The translations under genes were made by a program, and so were the position numbers. Below the pieces are notes generated by a model. That model searched no databases. It was not told where the DNA came from and saw only the letters and a program-made list of their open reading frames with translations. From Megaustenia siamemsis (lineage: Eukaryota; Mollusca; Gastropoda; Stylommatophora; Ariophantidae): DNA of 64,000 nucleotides. The stretch covers positions 8,809,521 through 8,873,520 of the forward strand of contig JAVIAB010000102.1 of the NCBI GenBank assembly GCA_032433765.1. The letters are read 5' to 3'. Position 1 is the stretch's first letter. Each line of letters starts with the position of its first letter. This document shows positions 32,101-44,100 of this stretch, one piece after another.

Positions 32101-35100
32101 GAAACATTATTGTTATTGAGTTATTTGCGTGTCATCATCATTGCACTCCGGACATGTCCATAGGTGCTCAGATCTCCTCCTCAGCAAGTCCACAGTGTCC
32201 AGTGACCAACGACTCCGGTTCTATGTTGGTTGATAAGTCTTTTACACGGCCACTAAGGTTCTCATTTCTGGCTGTGCCCATCTTAACTCCCATTTCCATC
32301 ATCCGAAGAAGTGACGTGGATCTGTGTTTGTCGAAGTCCTGTGCTCTTCCCACATCTCGGAGGGCATTGATGATGTCCGCCCGATCCATTGGTTGCCCGT
32401 CCTCAACGACAGCGCAGCTAGCCAACCTGTCCGCTCTTTCATTTCCCCGCACTCCCGCTATGTCCAGGGACATAGACAAAGGTGACCTTACGTATTTTGG
32501 ACTTCTGTAATGACAACATTATTGTTGTTGTTCTTTATTGTTGCTAATCAACTTTATTCAGATTTTAGATAGGAAATTAAGTACCTGTGAAAATAAATTC
32601 ACGGTTAAACAAGGATGTATTTTATCGCCCTTGTTATTTGGAATTGTTATGGACTTCATAATGAAGAAATGCTGCACTGGTATATAAAGGCATCGAATGG
32701 ATACAAGGAGACCATTTGGAGGACCTCGACTTTGCTGATGACATAGTTCTCATCAGCAGTCAGATAACAACGATGCAGGAAAACACAAATGAACTATCAT
32801 CAATAGCCAGTGAAATTGGGCTTGAGATCAATCATGAAAAGACTAAAGTCATGAAAAGTTTAATTCCAACAGATGACAAAATATACATGGAAAACAAACC
32901 AGTAGAAGAGATCAAGCTTTATCTTGGAAGTCACATTGATCGAAAAGGGGATACAAGTAAAGAAATTAGAATCAGAATGGCTAAAGCAGCAATGTCTTTC
33001 AGAAGCCTTGAAAAGTTGTGGAAATCAAAACTCATCAGCACAAACACAAAACTTAGGCTATTCAAATCAAATGTACTATCAACCCTTACGTATGCGGGTG
33101 AAGGCTGGAAAACAACAAGAGATATAGAAACAAAGTTGAACGCATTCGAAAATAAATGTCTAAGGAAAATACTTGGTATAGTGTGGAACGAATTCAAAAC
33201 AAATGAGGAAATTCAAGAAATCGTCAATCAACCACTAATATCTTCAGTAATAAAGAAAAGATGATGGTCATATGTTGGACATGTGATGAGAAGAAATAAT
33301 AACCGAATAGCAAAGCAAGCCCTCATGTGGGAAACAACAGGTAAGAGAAAAAGAGGAAGACCCAGGGAGACACTGAGAAGAACATTGATGAGAGAGGCAA
33401 GAGCAGCAGGATTCGGCTCCCTCAATGAGATAGAGCTGCTTGCACAGAACACAGACAGATGGCGAGATTTGATAAAATATCTTTAAAAGAAAACTGCTAC
33501 AACAAAAATTCAGATAGGAGAAGGTGTATCTTGGTCTACGCCCTATGGGCCGGCTACGGCTCGAAAGGTCAATAGATAGATAGATAGATAGAAAATAAAT
33601 GTCTAGGTAGGATCTCAAACATAACCTGGAAAGAATACATTTCAAAGGAAGTGATCAGAGATGAATTAAAACAAGAATACGTGTCGAGCTTTATAAGAAG
33701 ACGGAAATAAATCAGTCATGTGCTGAGAATGAATGAAGAAAAATTTCCCCATCAGGCACTCATGTAAAAACCATCTGGTAAAAGAAAACAAGGAAGACCA
33801 AGAGAATCACTGCACAGAACAATTATTAGGGAAGGCTTATCAAAGGGACTAAAAGCAACCATGACCTACACGAACTATAAGCAAATCATCATTAGTACAG
33901 AACTATGACATGCACCCTATGTGTCGTGTTTGGTCCAAGAGGAGAATGAATTGCAGTGGCCCAACATGGTTTTCCATGCATATTTCTATCACTAACCTTT
34001 AGTTTAGTCATTTCTCTTCCTGCTCCTTTTTTGCTGCAAAATCTCGGATCCAATCAATTTCTGTGGAAAAAATAGAAAGCATAAGACAACCTTCAACAAG
34101 CACAGAGGGTGAGATGACAAAAATATAGAACTTATTATTTATTCAAATATTCAAACTTGATTAAATTTATTCACTAATTATTTTTTTACGCTTCATTTAT
34201 AATGTGAAATGTTTGCTTCACGGAATATGAGAATTGGATAAGATTCAGGTAAAAATGAAGAAAGAGAATAAATAGAAAGTAACAGACTACAAAACTTATT
34301 TAAATATCGTCTTCCTCATTTGCCTTTCACAGCATTTATTGTAAGCTCAAGACCTGGTATTTTTATAATTTGTCTTATCACGTGACCAAACTATTTTATC
34401 TACTGTTTCTTTATGTATTAAAATGCGGGAATTATTCCCAGTTTTTTTTAGTTCTTCGCTTTTGATCTTATCTCTCGGGCTGTTTTCCCACCATTCGTCT
34501 AACACATTCCACTTCTATATTGCTTATTTTCTTACTGTTCTTGAGTCTAGCGTCCAGGTCTGGCATTGGTAGCACAACATTGGGAAGAAGATTGTATTGT
34601 AGAGTGCCTATCTTGCCTTTGGTGTTATTTATTTTCTCGTTGAGCAGAAGTTTTAAAAATGGTGTTACCAATACAACAGATTACAAAACCGTGTCACTCC
34701 CTCAGATGAAAGAGATGGGAGTTAAAGATGGGCACAGCCAGAAACAAGAAACTTAGTGTGCGTGTAAGAAGACTAATCAACCAAAACAGAACTGGAGTCG
34801 TCAGTCGCTGAACACTGCGGGACTTGCTGAGGAGGGGATCTGAACACCTATGGACATGTTCAGAGTGCAATGATGATGACCCGCAAATAACTCAATAACT
34901 ATCTATCTATCTATCGACCTTTCGAGCCGTAGCCGGCCCATAGGGCATAGATCAAGATACTCCTTCTCTTATCTGAATTTTTGTTCTAGGAGGTTTTAAA
35001 TTTTTTTAAAGATATTTTATCAAATCTTGCCATTTGTCTCTGTTCTGTGCAAGCAGCTCTATCTCATTGAGGGAGCCAATTCCTGCTCCTCTTGCCTCTC

Positions 35101-38100
35101 TCATCAGTGTTCTTCTCAGTGTCTCTCTGGGTCTTCCTCTTTTCCTCTTACCTGTTGTTTCCCACATGAGGGCTTGCCTTGCTATTCGGTTATTACCTCT
35201 CCTCATCACATGTATAATAATATACAAAATAACTACAAAACCTACAACAAATATTATTGCAAGCAATAATTATAATGTGTGTCATTAAGAATTACCTTCC
35301 TCCGCTTTGAATGGTGTCTCCAGATTTCCATTTCCTGAACTAGAGAGAAATACAAAACAATTTTAAATTTACTGGAAAAAAATAATATTAGGTCACTGAA
35401 AGTTAAGCAACTCCAGCTAATAAGAAAGATATTCATTTAACAACTTTTTCTCTGTCTCTAGGGCCTCGGTGGCCTAGTTGGGAAAACCACTCGACTAGGC
35501 TATTGACTTTTGGACAAACCATGTTCAATTCCCGCTGGAAGAAGTGTGAGTTGAACTCATGGTTTTTAAAAAAAAATACCCCCATAGTCGACCTAGCCTC
35601 TGGCAGAGATGGGTACCAGGGTAGTACTCTGGGAAGGTGAGGAATGCTGCCTCGCATCGTGAGTTTCGATGCTTGAAGCGACACTATCCAGAAGTCTCTG
35701 AACACTTCTGAATAGGTGGCCAAGCACATATGGGTGAAAACTTGCATGCTAAACGTCGATTCAAGTCTCGTACTTTACCTTTACCCCTCTCTCTCTCTCC
35801 TTTTTCACTTCCTCTTATACCACTTTGGGTGTTGAGGGAAATACAGAGTTCTAGTCCTTGTCCTTGTAGGAGCCATAACAATTGTCAATTAATGTTTTCA
35901 CATTTCTAGGAGGTTGTCAGTCTGTCTTACTCTGGGTCTACCACAGACTCTTCTTTCATCTTCTAATTTAATGCATGTTTTGTTTGGTCTAGAATCTCTT
36001 GCCATTCTTTCCAGATGATCAAACCATTTTATTTGTTGTCTCTGTATGTAGTTCAGAATTGTTCCAATGCTCAATAACTCTCCTACCACAATTAATTATA
36101 TAAATTTCAGCTGCAGCTTTAATTTTTTTTTAAATAATCAACAAACTCTAAATTCTCTGGCTAATGGGTCTCTCTGATAAAACTGTTATTGGTGTAAAAA
36201 GCTGCCTGGTGTACAGGGTTGCAAATAAATTAATAAATAAAAATGAGCTGAAATAGATAGATACTCCAGAAATCTAATTATTATAAAAATATTGAATATT
36301 TGAGAAACTGAATGTTTGGGAGTCTGAAGGAAATCATAAATTCTATTCTATTCTATTCTATCCATGGAACCAGTTTCATAGCAGTCAGGATTTCCCCATA
36401 CCCGCTTCACCACTTGTCACAGCACTTCCCAAAATGCATCAGTAAATTCCGTTGAGAAAGTTGATCCATGCACAACATGGATGATGCACAACATCACTAA
36501 ACATACTCAGCTGTACAGGTGACAATTCCAAGCGTCATTAGTTACCTCTTACCACATACAGGCGGGTTAACAGTGGCTCTGTTCTTGTCCCCCCCCCTCC
36601 CCCATCTTGAGGACCCCAGTGAAATGAAATTATTTCACATATTTATCTATTGATCTTTTGAGCCATAGCCGGCCATAGGGCGTAGACCCAGATACTCCTC
36701 CTCTTATCTGAATTTTTATTCTAGCAGTTTTCAATTCTTTTAAAGATATTTTATCAAATCTCACCATTTGTCTCTGTTCTGTGCAAGCAGCTATAAGCTA
36801 TTGAGGGAGACGATTCCTGCTGCTCTTGCCTCTCTCAGCAATGTTCTTCTCAGTGTCTCGCTGGGTCTTCCTCTTTTTCTCTTACCTGTTGTTTCCCACA
36901 TGTGGGCTTGCTTTGTTATTCGGTTATTATCTCTTCTCATCACATGTCCAACTTATGACCATCGTCTTTTCTTTATTACTGAAGATATTAGTGGTTGATT
37001 GGCAATTTCTCTAATTTCCTCGTTTGTTTTAATTCGTTCCACGCTATACCAAGTATTTTCCTTAGACATTTATTTCACATAATCCACATTAAAATGTAAA
37101 TATAAACCTGTGCAAGTAACAAATGTGCTTTTCTTACTTAGTGGGGAAAAGAAGCAATAAAATCACAGCAGCTTGAACATTTTTATCAAATATACAACTG
37201 TCAGGATGATCATAATATATGGCCCTTTTCGTCTTGTTAGACGGTCTAGTATAGGATATTGTGTATTTTTTTAGGTTTTGTTTTTATCAAACAGCTTCCC
37301 TTGTGGCTAATTCTAATAAATGCTTGGCAAACACGCGGTCACAGAATGAACAAGTCAGGCCCACCAATCAAAAGGGTTAGATCATAATAGTCAAGATATA
37401 AATAACCTAAAATATACTGATAATACAGTCTTTGTTGATAAAAGTGCACATAGGTTGCAATAAACGACTGACATTATAATAATGGAAAGTGAACATAGGT
37501 TGCAATAAGCTACTGACATTATAGTAATGGAAAGTGAACATAGGTTGCAATAAACGACTGACATTATAATAATGGAAAGTGAACATAGGTTGCAATAAGC
37601 TACTGACATTATAGTAATGGAAAGTGAACATAGGTTGCAATAATATACTGACATTATAGTAATGGAAAGTGAACATAGGTTGCAATAAACGACTGACATT
37701 ATAATAATGGAAAGTGAACATAGGTTGCAATAAGCTACTGACATTATAGTAATGGAAAGTGAACATAGGTTGCAATAAACGACTGACATTATAATAATGG
37801 AAAGTGAACATAGGTTGCAATAAGCTACTCACATTATAGTAATGGAAAGTGAACATTGGTTGCAATAAACTACTGACATTATAGTAATGGAAAGTGAACA
37901 TTGGTTGCAATAAACTACTGACATTATAGTAATGGAAAGTGAACATTGGTTGCAATAAACTACTGACATTATAGTAATGGAAAGTGAACATTGGTTGCAA
38001 TAAACTACTGAAATTATAGTAATGGAAAGTGAACATTGGTTGCAATAAACTACTGACATTATAGTAATGGAAAGTGAACATTGGTTGCAATAAACTACTG

Positions 38101-41100
38101 ACATTATAGTAATGGAAAACAAAAATAAAGACCTCAACCTCAGCAGGTAATTCTTCCTCCCGTATACCATAGACCTGAGGATTGTTGGGGCACCAATGAC
38201 AGACTTCAACAACCATCTCCAATGATCTTCATCATCATTCATTCTTTAAGACTGAAGTCTAGATCTGCCCATTCTTTAGAGTTATCTTCCCATCTCTTAC
38301 TCTGTCTGCCTCTCTGTCTACCTGCTTTCACAATTCCCCGCAGAATGATCTTGGCAAGACCAGACATTGAAGATGTGGTCAAACCATTAAAAATTGTGCA
38401 TCTTTAAAATAGCAAAAAGATCATTATGTACACTGATTAGATTCTTGTATCCTTTTGTGAACTTTTTCATTCATGATACAATTTAAGTATCAACAGCTAA
38501 CAGACAGAAGTTGAAATGACTCAAGTATCAACAACTAACAGACAGAAGTTAAAATGACTCAAGTATCAACAACTAACAGACAGAAGTTGAAATGACTCAA
38601 GTATCAACAACTAACAGACAGAAGTTGAAATGACTCAAGTATCAACAACTAACAGACAGAAGTTAAAATGACTCAAGTATCAACAACTAACAGACAGAAG
38701 TTGAAATGACTCAAGTATCAACAACTAACAGACAGAAGTTGAAATAACCCAAGTAACAACAGCTAACAGACAGAAGTTGAAATAACCCAAGTATCAACAG
38801 CTAATAGGCAAAAGTGATCAGCACAGAAAAAATACTTCCCTAAAATACACAAATAATGTAAATAAACAGCCTCAATTACCAAATGCACAACTAAAGTAAA
38901 TAGACAATCTCAATATACCAAATATACAACTAAATTAAGTAGCATCAAACTATCAACGCACAACTAAAGTAAATCTATCTATCTATTGTCCTTTCCCTAC
39001 TTTCTTACTTCCTTTGCTACTTTCAGAAAGAGAGTTCATTGGTGCTATATAGAACCAATTCTGACCCATGGAAGTGAATCATGGACAGTAGACAAACAAA
39101 TGAAAAGAAGATTAGAGGCCACAGAGATGGGATTTCTCAGAAGAATGTTGAAAGTTCCCTTGGACAGCTAAAAAGACCAAGGAGGAAATTCTCAAAGAGG
39201 CCAACACAAAAAGGGAGCTCCTAAAAAACATCAGAAGGAAACAACATTTTTCGGGCACATCATGAGAAGAGGAAAGTTGGAATACTTGGTTACAACTGGC
39301 AAAATAAAGGAAGGAGAGGTCGCGGACTACAAAGAGAGAAAATACTGGATAGCTTGGTGTCATGGCATGGAAAACATTCAACAACAGAACTGATATGATG
39401 CACTGTGGATAGAAGATTATGGAAGGACATGATTCCCTACACCAACCGGTATGGCACATGATGATGATTGTCCTTTTGAGTTGAAGACAGCACATAGGGC
39501 AGAACCACAATCTCAAAAACAGAAACCTTGTGTGCCAAAATGGCACATATTGCAGAGATCACTGCTCTAAAATCTATGGCTCTGTTTCCATAACAACACT
39601 TTTTACAATGACAGCTTGTCAAGCCATCGATCAAATTCCTTAGTCGCCTCTTACAACATGCCTGGAAGGTCACAGTGTCACTAATTTTTACTTCCCTCAT
39701 AATGAGGCCCCAGTAACATACGGGAAGTAAATAGACAGGCTTAAATTACCTTGGGTTGTTCATTAATTCCTCAAGCTCATGTTTCTGCTTGGCCTGAAAG
39801 TCTCTCAGCCATTTCAAGGCTCCACAAATAAGGCTTAATGACTTGCCCTAGGGGAAATGAAGCGGCAAATAAAATAAAAAAAACATGTTATTTTATCAGG
39901 AAACTGCATGAATGAAAATACAAAGCAAGATTCTATAAAATAAAAAATTGGTTGTATAACTGTCTAACATATAAGTATGGATCTACATAGTCTAGAAGTA
40001 CAATGTCGGCCTCAGGTTACGAAAGGCGCAGTTTCAAGGCCCACCAGAAGTGGTGGTGATTTTTCAAAAATAGGAAAAATGAATCCAAGGATCTGATGTC
40101 TAGCCCTCTCGGATAACGGCAATAAACAGGAGGCCCAGTGTATACTCATGTTAAAGAACCCTTGGCAATTAAAATAAAAAAGAAGCGGCCATAATTATGG
40201 CCCCTGTTCGGGTAAAAACTATCAGCAGAAACCTACCCACACCATCGGTATGTGTTTGCGTTTAATGATCTTTAGAATCACACTTTACTTCATCGTTTCA
40301 CATCGCGGGATTTGTTGGGGAGGAGATCTGAGCGCTTATGGAGAGTTGTTAGATTTAAGTAAAAGTAAAGAGCCCCATTACGCCAAGTGGCGTACAGGGA
40401 ATACGGTGTTAGTGGCCATAATTTTTACAGACCTTCACCACATGATTTTTAGGGTAATATGGTTGGTAGTTAGCCTGTGCGCTTTACTTTCCCCGAAAAA
40501 ATTCAGTACCCATTTAAGGCTGGGTGAACCCGGAAGCCGTCGATCAGGATTGAACCCGACCTCTTGTCCTTTGTAGTCCAGTTCAATAATGACTGAGCTA
40601 TCCCAGTTGTTGGAAGTATTTTGAGGGTAATTTGTTGACCAACTGACTACAGTTACAGACTATTTCTTTGAAGATCCATTCCAGACAGACTTAACAGACC
40701 ATCTCTTTGAAGATCCATTCCAGACAGACTTAATAGACCATCACTTTGAAGATCCATTCCAGACAGACTAAACGGACCATCACTTTGAAGATCCATTCCA
40801 GACAGACTTAACAGACCATCACTTTGAAGATCCATTCCAGACAGACTTAACAGACCATCTCTTTGAAGATCCATTCCAGACAGACTTAACAGATCATCAC
40901 TTTGAAGATCAATTCCAGGCAGACTTAACAGACCATCACTCTGAAGATCAATTCCAGGCAGACTTAACAGACCATCTCTTGAAGATCCATTCCAGACAGA
41001 CTTAACAAACCATCTCTTTGAAGATCCATTCCAGACAACCAGTCAGATTTAACAGACCATCTCTTTGAAGATCCATTTCAGACAGACTTAACAGACCATC

Positions 41101-44100
41101 ACTTTGAAGATCCATTCCAGACAGACTTAACAGATCATCACTTTGAAGATCAATTCCAGGCAGACTTAACAGACCATCACTCTGAAGATCAATTCCAGGC
41201 AGACTTAACAGACCATCTCTTGAAGATCCATTCCAGACAGACTTAACAAACCATCTCTTTGAAGATCCATTCCAGACAACCAGTCAGATTTAACAGACCA
41301 TCTCTTTGAAGATCCATTTCAGACAGACTTAACAGACCATCACTTTGAAGATCCATTCCAGACAGACTTAACAGACCATCACTTTGAAGATCCATTCCAG
41401 ACAGACTTAACAGACCATCTCTTTGAAGATCCATTTCAGAGGTTTGAAGAAAATATTATTTCCTCAAATTGCAAACAATGTTCACAAGTTTGACAAAAGT
41501 TTTGTTAAAAAATGACCCCCATACAGGCATTGTAAACTAGATCTAATAAGCCAGATATCATCATCATCATCATCAAGTACCGGGCCTACTGGCGTAGGTG
41601 ATCATGTCTCTCCACAACTTTCGATCTCAACAGTTCTTTATAATTTCTGTTATTGACCTTCTGCCAAGCCATTCTCTTAAGCTGTCTGGTATTTTCTCTC
41701 TTTGCTTCCCTCTATCTCTCCGTCCCTCAATTTTTCCAGTTATTACAAAATATTCCAGTTGTTCTCTTCTCATTACATAGCCAAAAAAAATGATGATTGT
41801 TTCTTCTTAAATTGTCTAAATATTGTTAAATTTTCTATTGTTGTGGTGATTCATGACTGTACAAGAAGTTACGATGGTGGTTTTCTTTTGCCTTCCGACT
41901 GTTTGTTTACGGTTGGCTCCGCTAGCCTTTGACTAAAAAGTCTCACCCACAAGGCAGTGGGGTTGTTTTACTTCAGGGTACCCTCCCTTAACCTTTTACT
42001 CTCTCGAGCCTACCTGCAAGGCAGCAGGGCAGCGACAGATTGTACTTTTACTGCATACAGTAGCAGGTAAAATTACCTGACCTGACAAACAAAGCCAGAT
42101 AACTGACATAATATTTAAAATTCTTCTCCTGCTTTTCACTGCTATGGTGTGTATCCAAAATAACATATAACTTAATTACATTTGAAACAGATTTAAGCAA
42201 ACAAAGTCAAATAGAAGATAAATGTTCTACTACAATTATGTGAATGAAAGAAATTTTTATAATACAGGCTGCAGCTGTCAACACAAAATAAGTTCAACTT
42301 TAAGAAAAAAAATTAATCAAATAAATACAGGGTGTTTTTAAAGTCGCAGTGCAGTGAATTTATACTCTCGGAAGAAAAACGTCACCAGAAATGCGGTTAG
42401 CTAATGCGTCACACAAATTGTAAAATATTCAAATATACTTGACTGCTATAGGCGAGTTTATAATGGGTAATGTTGGTATTAACACAATAAAGTGCCTAAA
42501 GCATATGTTGAAAATGTCCACCACGGGCCTCAAGACATGTCGTGATTCATCTTTCCATATTTGCGAAAACCTCAGAATAATGTCTGGTGATATTTGTTTA
42601 ATCTTGTCTACTATTTCAGTCTTTAGGTCATTAATTGTCTGCGGATTATTTTCATAAACTTTCCCCTTCAATGCCCCCCACAGATAATAATCTGGGGGTG
42701 TTAGATCTGGTGAACGAGCAGGCCAGATTCCACGTGAAATAATGCGATTTGCAAATATGCTTTCTAAATAATTGAGTGTTGTTGTGGCTGTGTGTGCTGT
42801 TGCCCCATCCTGCTGAAACCAGGATTCCTTAATTTCCCGTTCTGTATGGTGTGCTATGAACAGTTCCAGAATTAAAGTACGGTAATGTTCTGCATTTATT
42901 GTTTCATTAAAAAATATAGGTCCTATTATCCGCATACGACTTATAGCGCACCACACTCCTACTTTCTGATCGTGGAGAGGCACTGGTGCAATGCATGTGG
43001 ATTTTCATCACTCCAAAGACGATCATTCTGCCTATTCACGTACCCAGACAAATGGAACCATGCTTCATCTGTGAAGAAAGTGAAATCAAGGATTTCCTCA
43101 CCTTCTTGGGCTAGAAAATTCTCAAACCACATACAATAATTAATTCTGGATTGGTGATCTAATTCTTTTAATTGAGGAACGACGGAAAATTTGTACGGAT
43201 GTAACTTTAATTTTTTTTTCAGAACTCTATGAACAGTACTGCTTGATTTGTGTACTTGTTGAGCCAGCTTTCTTATTGATTTGCCAGGACTCATTAGAAT
43301 GCTGTCCTGGATGTTGAGAGATGTTACTTCAAGAACAGATGGTCTACCAGGACGGCTAACATCATGTACACTACCGGTGTTTTGAAATTTGATTATTAAT
43401 TACTCACAGTATTTCGATGAGGCACTGGTGTATCAGGAAATCTATTCACAAATTGTTCAACAACCCCATTCGAATACTTGCCGCCGTTACGGAACACATG
43501 CTCCATTATAAATACTCTTTCTTCAATCGTTAACACCATTGTAAGCCAGATCTATCATGTAGCAGTGATGTTTAAATGAACATGTAAATGGTGCTTGAAC
43601 TATTACGTCATACATAGATAAAATTTAGGTGCGTAATTATTTCAACAACAAAAAATGCACAGTCATTAAAGAGACACCCTATACAAACTTACAGTTCCTG
43701 TAGGACTCTCAAATATGCCGATCTTGCCCATATCGAGGCAGGAGTATAAATTTTTCATAAAATCTTTCTGAATCTCGTATGGTGGAAAAGGAAAAGGAAA
43801 TGAGTCTGGGATGGGAAGCTGGGTCTGAAAGTTCCCTGAGTTGACACCTGTAAATATAAATATCTAATTATTCCTTGAGAAATGAGTTCTAAACTTTGTA
43901 AAACTTAGGAAGTAAAAGCATCAAGATGCATAGAAATGAGAAGCTGCTGTAAAGCTGATGATAATAATGAACATTTTTTTAAAAAAAGGAAAAGTGGTTT
44001 GGTAACAGCTTTACGTAGGTGAGAAACAAAACAAAAGTCGAACGACGTTTCGGCCACGTAGGCCTTCAGCTAGAACAATAAACAAGAAAATAACAATATA

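Noticed and set aside
37391..38222. 271-codon ORF with a repeated FHYYNVSSLLQPMFT motif
   Set aside because: The 45-bp satellite has a period divisible by three, so the frame stays open without selection.
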